Source: Massilia litorea (lineage in GTDB: Bacteria > Pseudomonadota > Gammaproteobacteria > Burkholderiales > Burkholderiaceae_D). Taken from it: DNA of 64,000 nucleotides. Position numbers and translations under genes: made by a program. The stretch covers positions 1,550,001 through 1,614,000 of the forward strand of contig NZ_CP062941.1 of NCBI RefSeq assembly GCF_015101885.1, written 5' to 3'. The notes beneath the pieces are model-generated. The model worked only from the letters and a program-made list of their open reading frames with translations. It ran no database searches and was not told the DNA's origin. Below, piece by piece: positions 38,479 to 47,813 of this stretch. Position 1 is the stretch's first letter; every line of letters starts with the position of its first letter.

Positions 38479-38506
38479 AAGTGGGGGTGTTGCACAAAAT
38501 TGCAAG
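38479..38506 (-). promoter_or_regulatory. sigma-32 (heat-shock) promoter for hslVU
   Basis: On the minus strand CTTGCAA, 13 bp, then CCCCACTT closely matches the sigma-32 consensus CTTGAAA-N13-17-CCCCATNT with one mismatch in each element. Transcription would start about 23 bp before hslV. This agrees with the known heat-shock control of hslVU in other proteobacteria. Confidence 0.65.
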
Positions 38507-38534
38507 ACAGGATGAGATGCGTGCCGAAGCCCGT

Positions 38535-39839
38535 CTAGTATTTATGCGCGTAAAGGCGGGCGCAATCCCCGTAGTTCAACAGGCGCAGCAATGCCGCCAC
38601 CAGGTGGTTCAGTTCGCGCAGTTCGATGCGGCGTTCGTCAGCGGCAAGGCGGCGCAGGGTGGCATGCAGGCTGGCGGCTGCGGCGAACTCGATGCGCACC
38701 AGCCGCGCACAGTCGAGCACGACCGGTGCGCGCGGATCCATGGCCGCATATGATTCGATGGCCTCCAGCAAGTTCCGAATGTCGCCCTCGACGACGGCGG
38801 GCAGCATGAAGCGCTGTTCCGCCGCCATGGCGCCATGCGCGGCGGTGCCGGCGCCGCCCTTCGGGGACGGCAACGCTTCGAACGAGGGCGGCGAGACTTC
38901 GAAAGTGACGCAATAATCCATCGCCGTTTCTTCGAAATCCTTTTCGCGCCCTGCCAGCTGCAGCACTTCAAGCAGCAACAGCCAGGGCGCTTCCCCGCTG
39001 CCGCGCTCGCCGATCGCCAGCATCGGCCGCAACACGGCGAGGAGGACGTCGGCGCCGGCCAGCACGACGTCGCGCCGCGCCGCGCGCAAGTCCTGCAAGG
39101 CGGCCAGCAGGGCGGCGCAACCGTCGAGGGTGGCATGCGTGATTCCGGCGACATCGATGCGCACCGGGGAACCGGCGCTCGCGCCCAGGGCATGCAGGCG
39201 CAGCTTCGCGTCCTGATCCAGGGTACCCGTAAAACGCGCGGCCGGCGCCAGCCCGGCGACGACTTCCTGCGGGCTGTCGGCCGGCAAGCGGTTGCTGTAG
39301 GCGGGCGGCGAGGTTTCGAAATGGCTGGCGTAGTCGATCGCGATGCTGTCGAAATCCTGCTCGCGGCCCGCCGCCTGGTAGAGGTCGAACAGCATCCACC
39401 AGGGCTGGCGCTCGCTGCGTCCCAGGTCGGCCAGGCTGGCGCGCAGCATTTGCTCGGCGAGTGTAGCTTGACCGTTGGCATACAGGATGGCGCTTTCCTC
39501 GACCACGGGCGCGGCGGCGGGCGCGGCGGCGGCGTCGGGCTGCTCCAGCTGGGTGACGGGTTCAGTTTCGCCAGGCGCTTCGGGCCCAGGGGCACCTGCA
39601 GCCGCGGCCGCAGCCGGTACGCGCCGCGTATTGCCCCAGCGTGCTTCGGCGTCGTCGAAAAAGTCGGTTGTCATCGCCAGTTCGATGGCGTCGATCTTGG
39701 CGGCGGTGGCGCGCGCAATTTCGCGCTGGCGCTCGCGGTCGGCGTCCAGCGACAGGCGCGCCGGCTCATCAAGGCGTGCGGGCGCCACCGGCGCCGCGGC
39801 CGGTTCGGGTTTTTTCTTTAAAAAGGAAAATATGCCCAC
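38535..39839 (-). CDS. protein with two STAS-like domains
   Basis: A 434-residue soluble protein. After a basic N-terminus ([10 protein letters not shown]) and a low-complexity Ala/Pro linker (about 75-115), it contains two similar units: a helical motif W-x(n)-AGRxxDFxxxAxDY-x-FExSPP (about 147-179 and 286-318), each followed by a STAS-like domain (about 200-275 and 345-430). GTG at 39839 was chosen because AGGG precedes it and translation then starts at the conserved MGIFSF. Role unknown; STAS domains often act in signalling. Confidence 0.8.
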   Translation of the reverse strand: MGIFSFLKKKPEPAAAPVAPARLDEPARLSLDADRERQREIARATAAKIDAIELAMTTDFFDDAEARWGNTRRVPAAAAAAGAPGPEAPGETEPVTQLEQPDAAAAPAAAPVVEESAILYANGQATLAEQMLRASLADLGRSERQPWWMLFDLYQAAGREQDFDSIAIDYASHFETSPPAYSNRLPADSPQEVVAGLAPAARFTGTLDQDAKLRLHALGASAGSPVRIDVAGITHATLDGCAALLAALQDLRAARRDVVLAGADVLLAVLRPMLAIGERGSGEAPWLLLLEVLQLAGREKDFEETAMDYCVTFEVSPPSFEALPSPKGGAGTAAHGAMAAEQRFMLPAVVEGDIRNLLEAIESYAAMDPRAPVVLDCARLVRIEFAAAASLHATLRRLAADERRIELRELNHLVAALLRLLNYGDCARLYAHKY

Positions 39840-40011
39840 GTTACCCTGTCGATCATCCGGCGCCGCGGCAGCCGTAGCGCTCATCCATGACGGTAGCATG
39901 GACGCGCGCACGCCGTCCTGCGCACACGTGCGCCCGCGCAAAGCCTGTGCGGGCGCCTGCTAGTGTATCCGATAGGAAAGTTTTGATCGCACGAACGGGA
40001 GCGACCAGGAC

Positions 40012-40049
40012 GTAAAAAAGAGAAAAGCATGCGGCAGGCGCATGCTTTT
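40012..40049 (-). terminator. intrinsic terminator of dksA
   Basis: An 11-bp perfect stem (AAAAGCATGCG / CGCATGCTTTT, 5-base loop) followed on the minus strand by CTCTTTTTT, starting 22 bp after the dksA stop. Confidence 0.9.
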
Positions 40050-40071
40050 ATGAGGGCAAGGCGGACCGGAA

Positions 40072-40557
40072 TCAGTCGCCGTAGAGCTTTTGCTTCAGTT
40101 CGCGCCGTTGCTGGGCTTCCAGCGACAGGGTCGCGGTCGGGCGCGCGATCAGGCGCGGGATACCGATCGGTTCGCCAGTTTCTTCGCACCAGCCGTAGTC
40201 GCCGCCGTCGATGGCAGCCAGCGATTGCTGCACTTTTTTCAGCAGCTTGCGCTCGCGGTCGCGGGTGCGCAGTTCGAGGGCATGCTCTTCCTCGATGGTC
40301 GCGCGGTCGGCCGGATCGGGAACCAGCACCGTTTCGCGCAGGTGCTCGGTGGTCTCGCCGGCGTTTTTCAGCAGCTCTTTCTCGAGCTGTTGCAGGCGGT
40401 CCTTGAAGAACGCGAGCTGGGCCGGGTTCATGTAGTCCTCTTCGCCCATCGCCCGAATTTCTTCTTCCGTCAAAAGTCGGTCTTCGGCCTGAGCGGCATT
40501 CGGTTTCGTTGTTTTAGTCATGACTTCACTTACCTTCGATACGACAGAGGTTTTCAT
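40072..40557 (-). CDS. dksA: RNA polymerase-binding transcription factor DksA (Cys-poor)
   Basis: DksA binds the secondary channel of RNA polymerase and works with ppGpp in the stringent response. The 161-residue product has the long coiled coil with the tip 'DPADRATIEEE' and the zinc-finger-shaped end, but only one of four zinc Cys remains (GWCEETGEPIGIPRLIARPTATLS), so zinc is probably not bound. This form is common in betaproteobacteria. A second possible start, MTKTTKPN at 40521, is equally plausible. Confidence 0.94.
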   Translation of the reverse strand: MKTSVVSKVSEVMTKTTKPNAAQAEDRLLTEEEIRAMGEEDYMNPAQLAFFKDRLQQLEKELLKNAGETTEHLRETVLVPDPADRATIEEEHALELRTRDRERKLLKKVQQSLAAIDGGDYGWCEETGEPIGIPRLIARPTATLSLEAQQRRELKQKLYGD

Positions 40558-40728
40558 TTTATCAGCTAGCTCAGCCGTAGCACCCTGAACTCAAGGGTGC
40601 GCGCCCTTGCTGCTGCCATGACGGCCCATACGATCCGCCGTCTTCGCTGCCTGGCTTCGGCAGCGGTCAATCATCAGTACTTGTTGGACCCTTGTGGGAA
40701 CCGACCGGTACCGCTAAACCGGGATAGT

Positions 40729-41772
40729 TTATACCAAACATTGTTCCAATCCGCGGATAAATACGTCTTTCGGTAAATTTTTACCAATAAATACCATTTT
40801 GCTGCCACGGGCCTCGTCAAGCTCCCACTTGGCGCCGAGGTCGCTGCCCATGATTTGATGCACACCCTGGAAGACGACCTTGCGCTCGGCGCCTGCCATC
40901 GACAGCACGCCCTTGTAGCGCAGCATGCTCGGCCCGAAGACCTGCACCATGCTGCCGAGGAACTGGTCGAGCCGCTCTGGATCGAACGGACGCTCGCTCT
41001 TGAACACGAAAGCGGCGATGTCGTCGCTGTGGTGCGCGTGGTGGTGATCGTGCTGGCAAGCCTCGGTATGAACGTGGCCGTGCTCGTGGTGCTCGTGCTC
41101 GTGCTCCTCTGCGCGCAGGAAATCGGGGTCGAGTTCGAGCTTGTCGTTCAGGTTGAAACCGCGCAGGTCGAGGACTTCGGCGATCGGCGCGCGGCCGAAG
41201 TCGGACGTCGAGATCGGGGCGCGCGGGTTGATCCGCTTTAAACGCATCTTGAGGGTTTCCAGCGCATCCGCATCGACCAGGTCCAGTTTTGATAACAGGA
41301 TCTTGTCGGCGAAACCGACCTGGCGCTGGGCTTCCTCGTGGCGGTCGAGCTGGTCCATTGCATGGCGGGCATCGACCACCGTCACGACGGCGTCGAGCAT
41401 GTAGTGGGCGCCGACTTCTTCGTCGACAAAGAAGGTCTGGGCCACCGGGCCGGGATTGGCGAGGCCGGTCGTTTCGATGACGACGCGGTCGAAGCTGATC
41501 TCGCCGGCTTCCCGTTTTTGCGCCAGGTTCGTCAATGCGACGACCAGGTCGCCGCGGATGGTGCAGCAGATGCAGCCGTTGTTCATCTCGACGATCTGCT
41601 CGCCGCTGTCCTGCACCAGGATTTCGTTGTCGATGTTTTCTTCGCCGAATTCGTTCTCGATGACGGCGATGCGCAGGCCGTGCTCCTCGCGCAGGATGCG
41701 GTTGAGGAGGGTGGTCTTGCCGGCGCCAAGGAAGCCGGTGAGGATGGTGGTGGGAATGGGTGACATGGTCAT
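40729..41772 (-). CDS. CobW/COG0523-family metallochaperone GTPase
   Basis: A 347-residue G3E GTPase with the P-loop GFLGAGKT (13-20), the metal-binding CICC motif (67-70), 'SKLDLVD' guanine specificity motif and a His-rich stretch (about 222-250) before the CobW C-terminal domain. Members insert or deliver zinc, cobalt or nickel. The His-rich loop favours zinc or nickel. No Zur-box was recognised upstream. It is next to dksA, as in many Burkholderiales. Confidence 0.93.
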   Translation of the reverse strand: MTMSPIPTTILTGFLGAGKTTLLNRILREEHGLRIAVIENEFGEENIDNEILVQDSGEQIVEMNNGCICCTIRGDLVVALTNLAQKREAGEISFDRVVIETTGLANPGPVAQTFFVDEEVGAHYMLDAVVTVVDARHAMDQLDRHEEAQRQVGFADKILLSKLDLVDADALETLKMRLKRINPRAPISTSDFGRAPIAEVLDLRGFNLNDKLELDPDFLRAEEHEHEHHEHGHVHTEACQHDHHHAHHSDDIAAFVFKSERPFDPERLDQFLGSMVQVFGPSMLRYKGVLSMAGAERKVVFQGVHQIMGSDLGAKWELDEARGSKMVFIGKNLPKDVFIRGLEQCLV

Positions 41773-41884
41773 TTTACAATTCGTACGGCTGGAAGCGGCA
41801 TGGGAAGCCGAAGATTATGCCGCAATTTGCAATTTGCCACCATCGACCGCGCCAGCGTTTGCGCCAGCTCAGGCGAACCCTTGT

Positions 41885-42814
41885 CTACTTCGCTTTCGCT
41901 CTCGGATGAGCTCGGTCATATACGGCGGCAAGATGCTGGAAGTCGAGCGCGGTATACACCTGGGTCGAGGTGATGCTGGCGTGGCCGAGTAGCTCCTGCA
42001 CGGCCCGCAAATCCCCCGAAGATTGGAGCAGGTGCGAAGCGAAGGAATGGCGCAGCACGTGCGGGTGCACGTGGACGGGCGAGCCGGCCTGGAGTGCGTG
42101 GCTCTTCAATCGCTGCTGCACCACGCGCGGGGTGATGCGGGTGCCGCGGGTCGACACGAACAGGGCGGCGCTGCCGTCCTTCGCCGGCGGACGCACCGCG
42201 AGCCAGGCGTCCAATGCTGCGCGCGCCGGGCCGCCGACCGGTACCCGGCGCATTTTATTGCCCTTGCCGGTGACCACGACTTCGCCGGCCGCCGCATCGA
42301 ACCAACCGAGCGAAGTGGCGCCATCGGCATGCGTATAAGCCAGGTCGAGCCCGGCCAGTTCCGACACCCGCAACCCGCTCGAATACAGCAGTTCGAACAT
42401 CGCGCGATTGCACAGTTCGCTTGGCTCCGGATGGCCGTGGCGGTTCGCTTCCAGCAGCTGGACGGTGGCGTCGACCGCCAGGGCTTTCGGCAGGGTCTTG
42501 GGACGGCGCGGGGCGCGCACGCCTTCGACCGGGTTGGCCGGCAGGGAAATCTGGCGCGACAGCCAGCCGTAAAAACCGCGCCAGCCCGACAGTTTGCGGG
42601 CAATCGAACGCGGTTCCTGGCCGCCGGCATGCAGGCGCGCGGCGAAGCGGCGCATGTCGGCATGGGTCAGAGCCGGCCAGTCATCGTGCCCGGCCAGGTT
42701 GCCGAGCTCGGCCAGGTCGCGCCGGTAGGCGGCGATCGTGTGTTCGGACAGCTGGCGCTGGGTGGCCAGTTCGCGCAGGTAGCGCCCGGCCCAGTCTTCG
42801 CGCGCCGTGTCCAT
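41885..42814 (-). CDS. xerC: tyrosine recombinase XerC
   Basis: A 309-residue recombinase that resolves chromosome dimers at dif with XerD. The catalytic set is complete: Arg149, Lys184 region, His252-x2-Arg255, His278 and the nucleophile Tyr287. It follows the DUF484 gene by 9 bp, the pairing seen in many proteobacteria. Confidence 0.96.
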   Translation of the reverse strand: MDTAREDWAGRYLRELATQRQLSEHTIAAYRRDLAELGNLAGHDDWPALTHADMRRFAARLHAGGQEPRSIARKLSGWRGFYGWLSRQISLPANPVEGVRAPRRPKTLPKALAVDATVQLLEANRHGHPEPSELCNRAMFELLYSSGLRVSELAGLDLAYTHADGATSLGWFDAAAGEVVVTGKGNKMRRVPVGGPARAALDAWLAVRPPAKDGSAALFVSTRGTRITPRVVQQRLKSHALQAGSPVHVHPHVLRHSFASHLLQSSGDLRAVQELLGHASITSTQVYTALDFQHLAAVYDRAHPRAKAK

Positions 42815-42823
42815 TAACTGGCC

Positions 42824-43486
42824 TCAGGCGCGCAGCGGTGCCAGCGCGGCGCTCGCGGACTGGCCCAGCTGGACCAGAAAATCGGTCGCCATCACCGGGC
42901 TGAAACGCTCGGCGTCGGGCGAACCCATCACCAGCAGGCCGAAGCTGACGCCCTCGCTCGTGAGCGGCAGCAGCACGGTCGAGCGCACGCCGTCGGCTTC
43001 GTCGAGCCAGCGCAGGGCTTCGAAATCCTTGTTCGGACCGCAATACGGCGCGCGCAGGCTGGCGGCGAACAGGCGCGCATCCTCGGCCACGTCGGCTGCA
43101 AACCAGGCGTCGGCATGCTCGGGGCGCACATTCCACAGGCGCAGCGTCGCTTGCGGCACGCCGAACTGCGTCACCAGGGCGTCGACCAGGTCGCGCGCCA
43201 GCGCCGCGCCACCGGTCGATTTCAATAAGGCCAGGTGCCAGGCATGAAAGCGGTTCAGGATGACGGTGTTGTCGGCGGCCGTACGCATCAGCTCAGCCAT
43301 GCGCAGCTCGAGCGCGTTGTACTTGGCGCGCATGACTTCCATTTGCCGCTCCTGCAGCGACACGGCCTTTCCGGTCAGCGGGCTCGACAGTTTGACTTCG
43401 CCCAGCAGGCCGGCATGTTCTTCAAAAAAGCGCGGGTGGTCGGCCAGGTATTGGGCGACGGCGGCGGAGTCCAGGGTGACAGTCAT
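42824..43486 (-). CDS. DUF484 family protein
   Basis: A 220-residue protein of the DUF484 family (GAF-like fold), recognised by 'YLADHPRFFEEHAGLLGEVKL' and the SLQERQMEVMRAK region. Role unknown; it is often co-transcribed with xerC. ATG at 43486 begins the conserved domain; the longer frame is not supported. Confidence 0.92.
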   Translation of the reverse strand: MTVTLDSAAVAQYLADHPRFFEEHAGLLGEVKLSSPLTGKAVSLQERQMEVMRAKYNALELRMAELMRTAADNTVILNRFHAWHLALLKSTGGAALARDLVDALVTQFGVPQATLRLWNVRPEHADAWFAADVAEDARLFAASLRAPYCGPNKDFEALRWLDEADGVRSTVLLPLTSEGVSFGLLVMGSPDAERFSPVMATDFLVQLGQSASAALAPLRA

Positions 43487-43562
43487 CGGTAATCTTGCAA
43501 GAAATAGGGTGTGCGCAATTCTACCGCAGCGGGGCAGGGCGGCGGACAGAAAAGGGTGACGC

Positions 43563-43597
43563 AAAAAAGGCAGGAACCGTTGCCGGTCCCTGCCTTT
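43563..43597 (-). terminator. intrinsic terminator of the porin gene
   Basis: An 11-bp stem (GGCAGGGACCG / CGGTTCCTGCC, one G-T pair) flanked by A and T runs, with six T residues on the minus strand, 39 bp after the porin stop. Confidence 0.9.
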
Positions 43598-43635
43598 TCC
43601 AGATTCAACTCTGGCGGACTTGCGTCCGCATCAGC

Positions 43636-44685
43636 TTAGAACGAGTGGTTCACGCCGATCGTGTAGAAGTTGACCGCACCTGGGTCGACGGCACGGTTGG
43701 CCTGCGACTGTGGGCCGTCCTTGCGCGATGCATCGACGTAGACGTAGGTACGCTTCGACAGGCTGTACTCGTAACCCAGCGACAGTTGCTTGGTCTTGAA
43801 CGAGTTGTCCGGATCCTTCTGGCCATAGCCTGCCAGGAACTTGCCTGGGCCCATGGTGTAGTTGGCGCCCAGCACCCATGCGTTGGTCTTCGCACCCGAG
43901 CCGGCTGGCAGGGTCACCAGGATATTGTCCTGGTCCTGACGGGTGTACAGGGCCGTCAGTTTCAGTTCCGGGGTCGCGTTGAACGCGGCGCCGATCGACA
44001 TGACTTTCGATTCGACGGCGTTACGCTCGTAGCCCAGCATGACTGCTGCAGGACCGTTGTTGTAGGTTGCCGACACCGAGAACGGGTTGGCCGATGCCTG
44101 GGCGCCCACTGGGTACAGGGTGCCGATTGCCGGGCCGCCGTTGTTTTCCTTGGTGGCGATCGCGGTGTTCAGCTGGAAGCCGCTCACGACTGGCGTGTTG
44201 TACCAGAAGGCGTTCGACCAGCGGTTGTTCGAGCTGCCGGCTGGATCCAGCGGTGCCGAGTTGTAGCCGGCGACTGCCAGGTCGGTGTAGAAACCAGCCT
44301 GGTGTGGCAGTGCGTGGAACGGCTCGAAGGCGCCGACGGTTTCCTGGTACGGGGTCAGGCCGCGACCGATGCGGACCATACCGAAGTCACCCTGCAGGCC
44401 GACGCGGCTCTGACCCTGGAACAGCGGACGGCTGCCGTTTTCGACGGTGCCGGTGTCCGGCTCGTAGCGGATTTCCAGTTGGAACAGTGCCTTCAGGCCG
44501 TTGCCCAGATCTTCGGTGCCCTTGAAGCCCAGGGTGTTCGACGCGCGCTTGCCGATGGTCAGGGTCTGACCGGTGCGCTTTTGAACGCCAGCATCGATGG
44601 TGCCGTAGATTTGCACGGCGGTCTGTGCATGGGCCACACCGGCGAATGCGCCGACGAGTGCGACTGCCATCAGAGATTTTTTCAT
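43636..44685 (-). CDS. Gram-negative porin (Burkholderiales type)
   Basis: A 349-residue outer-membrane trimeric porin. Signal peptide 1-20 (ending VAHA), mature start QTAVQIYGTIDAG, and C-terminal Phe (GVNHSF) needed for barrel assembly. 'SNTLGFKGTEDLGNGLKALFQLE' is the family signature. AAGGA lies 8 bp upstream. Allows passage of small solutes. Confidence 0.96.
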   Translation of the reverse strand: MKKSLMAVALVGAFAGVAHAQTAVQIYGTIDAGVQKRTGQTLTIGKRASNTLGFKGTEDLGNGLKALFQLEIRYEPDTGTVENGSRPLFQGQSRVGLQGDFGMVRIGRGLTPYQETVGAFEPFHALPHQAGFYTDLAVAGYNSAPLDPAGSSNNRWSNAFWYNTPVVSGFQLNTAIATKENNGGPAIGTLYPVGAQASANPFSVSATYNNGPAAVMLGYERNAVESKVMSIGAAFNATPELKLTALYTRQDQDNILVTLPAGSGAKTNAWVLGANYTMGPGKFLAGYGQKDPDNSFKTKQLSLGYEYSLSKRTYVYVDASRKDGPQSQANRAVDPGAVNFYTIGVNHSF

Positions 44686-45151
44686 TTATTTGTATCCTTA
44701 GAAGATGAATCGGAATCCAAAGAGCGTTGAGACTTTGTTTGCTGAACACTCGGACGAGTGAACCTTAAAGGCTTAACGCGTCAAGATTGCCGGATTGGTG
44801 AATTATGACCGTTCGAGTTGGTGGAAAGCCAATTTAACCAATCGTGCTGTTGTATTTTCGAAACGCCTGAGCCCGGAAAAGGCCCCATTTTGGGCTTGAC
44901 GCACTGCAAGGTAGCGGAGTTCCGCATCGTTTCGATGCGCTTGTTCGATATCAATCTTCAAGCTGTTCGGGAAGTTTGCACCCCAACGCTGGCTTAGACT
45001 TCCCTTGAACCGATGGGTGTGGGCGTGATCCGGGATCTTCTTGTATATTGGCAACTTTGCCAGCGACAGCCGACCCGTCGCCGCGTTCCGCCGATCCCGC
45101 CTGTACACGCTTGCCCACCCACGCCTGCCCACCAATTGATGAAGACAACCG
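44686..45151. other. 466-bp intergenic region between porin and Sel1 gene
   Basis: This divergent region is AT-richer than its surroundings and must hold the promoters of both genes. A TTGACG on the porin strand and a TATATT near 45043 on the Sel1 strand are partial promoter elements. Open frames here have no recognisable protein features, and I see no gene or repeat. Confidence 0.4.
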
Positions 45152-46888
45152 ATGGCTAATCGTGAAGAACTGGCGATCATCCGTGGCGCCCGCAGTGGCC
45201 GCGCCGAGGCGCAGCTCGAACTGGGCAAGCGCTACCTGTTCGGCAGCGCCGGCCTGCCGCGCAGCCTGCCGACGGCGCTGCACTGGCTCGACCGGGCGGC
45301 GCGCCAGGGCTGTGCCGAGTCCTGCGAACTGATCGGCAGCCACATTCCGCTCGACCTGGCGCGGGCACACGGCACGCCGCTGACGCCGTGGTACGAACGC
45401 GCCTACGACGGTGGCAACCTGCGCGCTGGACTGGTCCTGGCCCAGTTGCTGCTGGAAGACGGCCGCGCGGCGCCCGATGCGCTCCACGCCAAAGCCGTGC
45501 ACGCGCTCGAAGAGGCCGCGCGCGCCGGCTTCGCCGAAGCGCAATGGCTGCTGGCGCGCCGGCCGGAAATCGCCGCAAGTATTCAGGCGGGCATGAGTCT
45601 TGCCGCCGCGTCCGGCACGGGCATGGGCATGGGTAGTGTCGCTGTTGCAGTGCAGCATCCGGCCGCGCCGCCACGCGACCGGGCGGGACAGGTGAGCGAG
45701 CGGCGCGCCACCGCGCGCCCCGGCGCCGCGGATGCGGGCACGGCAGCGGCGGCAGGCCAACCCTGGCTGCGGCGGGCGGCCGACAATGGCCTGGCCGAAG
45801 CGCAGTTCGCGCTGCTCGAGCAGAGCTGGGCAGCCGAATCCTGGCACGACTACCTGGCGCGTGCGCTGCCGCTGGCGCGCGCGCTGGTCGATAGCGGCGG
45901 CAGCAAACACACCCGGCGCCTGGCACCGGGCGAAGTCACCTTGTTGTCGCGTACGGCGCGCCTGCTGGCCGAAGGAAAGGGCAATGCGGAAGCGGGCAGC
46001 GACGAGATCCACGCCTTCTGGGAGCTGGCCGCCGCTGAGCACGATCGCCATGCGCAACTGGCCATCGGCCTGTGGTATGCGCGCATGCAGGTCGACGGCA
46101 CCCGGATCCAGGGCGGCACGGGCGCAGCGAATTTCAAGAAGGCAATCCGTTGGCTGCTGCTGGCGGGCGAGCAGGGCCTGGCCGAGGCCTGGTACGCCTT
46201 GTCGCGCATCTATCTAAAACCCGAGTTCTCGCAACGCAATGTCGCCGACGCCCAGCGCTACCTCGAGCGGGCAGCGGATATGGGTTACGAGATCGCCCAG
46301 CTCGAATGCGGCAACAATGCCTGGCGCGCGCGGCGCGAAAACGAAAGCAACGATGTGCGCGCCGTGTTCTGGCTGCAGCAGGCGGCGGCACAGGGCAATG
46401 CGGAAGCCGGCGTGGCACTGCGCAAGATCGCGCCGCGCCTCGACGATGCGTCCCACACCGAAACCGGGGCGTTGCGCGATTGTGTCGGCGACCTGTCCGC
46501 CCACCCGCTGCTGGCGGCGCGGCTGGAACTGGCGGCGCTGTTTGGCCTCAGCCGGGCCGAAACCCTGCTGCTCGACGTGACCGCGGCCGACCAGGGACAT
46601 TGCCTGGTGATCGATATCCGCGCCAGCTACGGGCGCAGCAAGCGGCGCCTGGTCATGGTCAATACGGCCCCGGAACGCCAGGCGCTCGACCGCATCGTGC
46701 GCCTGTTCGAGAACGTCGATTGCGGACCGGGTGGGCCGGAAGGCAATTACCGCCAGCGGCTGTACCGGCTGCGGACCCTGATGGCCGATGCCGCCATGGG
46801 CGAACGCACGCTCGACGATACGGACGGCAGGCTGACCCCGCCGGTCACGCCGGAGCGCGGCAATCCTTCCTACGGTATGGCGGCCTGA
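45152..46888 (+). CDS. Sel1-repeat (TPR-like) protein
   Basis: A 578-residue protein built from alpha-helical Sel1-type repeats ('AEAQLELGKRYLFG', 'AIRWLLLAGEQGLAEAWYALSRIYL', 'AVFWLQQAAAQGNAEAGVALRKI'), with a Gly/Ala-rich break at about 150-200. Residues about 450-540 form a separate domain with 'LVIDIRASYGRSKRRLVMVN'. No signal peptide. Sel1 proteins mediate protein-protein contacts; the partner is unknown. Confidence 0.85.
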   Translation: MANREELAIIRGARSGRAEAQLELGKRYLFGSAGLPRSLPTALHWLDRAARQGCAESCELIGSHIPLDLARAHGTPLTPWYERAYDGGNLRAGLVLAQLLLEDGRAAPDALHAKAVHALEEAARAGFAEAQWLLARRPEIAASIQAGMSLAAASGTGMGMGSVAVAVQHPAAPPRDRAGQVSERRATARPGAADAGTAAAAGQPWLRRAADNGLAEAQFALLEQSWAAESWHDYLARALPLARALVDSGGSKHTRRLAPGEVTLLSRTARLLAEGKGNAEAGSDEIHAFWELAAAEHDRHAQLAIGLWYARMQVDGTRIQGGTGAANFKKAIRWLLLAGEQGLAEAWYALSRIYLKPEFSQRNVADAQRYLERAADMGYEIAQLECGNNAWRARRENESNDVRAVFWLQQAAAQGNAEAGVALRKIAPRLDDASHTETGALRDCVGDLSAHPLLAARLELAALFGLSRAETLLLDVTAADQGHCLVIDIRASYGRSKRRLVMVNTAPERQALDRIVRLFENVDCGPGGPEGNYRQRLYRLRTLMADAAMGERTLDDTDGRLTPPVTPERGNPSYGMAA

Positions 46889-46931
46889 ACAAATTGCCAG
46901 GCCGGCTGCGCTTTCCTGACAGGCGCCTGAT

Positions 46932-47795
46932 TTAGATAGTGATCTCGCCTTCGAACACCGTGACGGCCGGGCCGCTCAGGTAGACCGGGGCGCCTTCGCC
47001 GGCCCAGGCGATCGACAATTCCCCGCCGCGCGCCGATACCCGCACCGGCGAATCGAGCAATCCACGCCGGATGCCGGCGACGACCGCCGCGCAGGCGCCG
47101 GTGCCGCAGGCCAGGGTTTCGCCGGCGCCACGCTCGAATACACGCAGTTTGACGTGATTGCGGTCGACGACCTGCATGAAGCCGGCGTTGACCCGCTTCG
47201 GGAAGCGCGGGTGATGTTCGACCTGCGGACCCAGCTCCGCTACCGGAGCCGTGTCGACATCCGGCACCGTCTGCACGGCATGCGGATTGCCCATCGAGAC
47301 GACCGATACCGGAACGGTCAGTGGCCGCTCTCCCAACTGCAGGTTCAAAGGCCACAGCAAGTCTCGTCCTTCCGGCAGGCCGTCCAGGCCCTGGCTGTCG
47401 AAGGGCACCGCGGCCGGCTCCAGCACGGGCGCGCCCATGTCGACCGTCACGCTGCCGTCGTCTTCCAGGGCCGGGGCGATGATGCCGGACATGGTCTGCA
47501 CCCGGATGCTGCGTTCGCCACTCAAGCCCTGGTCGCTGACGAAACGGGCAAAGGCGCGCGCGCCGTTGCCGCACTGTTCGACTTCGCCGCCATCGCTATT
47601 AAAAATACGGTAGCGGAAATCGGCGCCGGCGACGGTCGGGCGTTCCACAATCAGGATCTGGTCGGCGCCCACGCCGAAGCGGCGGTCGGCCAGGCGCTGC
47701 CATTGGGCGGCGCTGAGGTCGACCTGCTGGTGGATGGCGTCGATCACGACGAAATCGTTGCCCGCGCCCTGCATCTTGGTGAACTTGAGTTTCAT
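46932..47795 (-). CDS. dapF: diaminopimelate epimerase
   Basis: Converts LL- to meso-diaminopimelate in lysine and peptidoglycan synthesis. The 287-residue product has both catalytic Cys: one in [13 protein letters not shown] and the other in [12 protein letters not shown]-terminal [16 protein letters not shown] is diagnostic. It follows the acyltransferase genes by 18 bp. Confidence 0.97.
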   Translation of the reverse strand: MKLKFTKMQGAGNDFVVIDAIHQQVDLSAAQWQRLADRRFGVGADQILIVERPTVAGADFRYRIFNSDGGEVEQCGNGARAFARFVSDQGLSGERSIRVQTMSGIIAPALEDDGSVTVDMGAPVLEPAAVPFDSQGLDGLPEGRDLLWPLNLQLGERPLTVPVSVVSMGNPHAVQTVPDVDTAPVAELGPQVEHHPRFPKRVNAGFMQVVDRNHVKLRVFERGAGETLACGTGACAAVVAGIRRGLLDSPVRVSARGGELSIAWAGEGAPVYLSGPAVTVFEGEITI

Positions 47796-47813
47796 AGGAT
47801 TAGTTGTAATGCA

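Noticed and set aside
40600..40622. Hairpin CAAGGG / CCCTTG upstream of dksA considered as a terminator of cobW
   Set aside because: Short stem with no T run, and more than 100 bp from the cobW stop; too weak to call.
41773..41884. Possible Zur-box upstream of the CobW-type gene
   Set aside because: No palindrome resembling the Zur consensus was found in this gap.
44803..45228. Minus-strand open frame (141 codons) between porin and Sel1 genes
   Set aside because: No Shine-Dalgarno, no recognisable domain, and it overlaps the start of the Sel1 gene.
45602..45660. GGCATGGGCATGGG-type short repeats in the Sel1 gene as a possible repeat array
   Set aside because: Only two or three units of a Gly-Met coding stretch within a linker; not a CRISPR or tandem-repeat locus.
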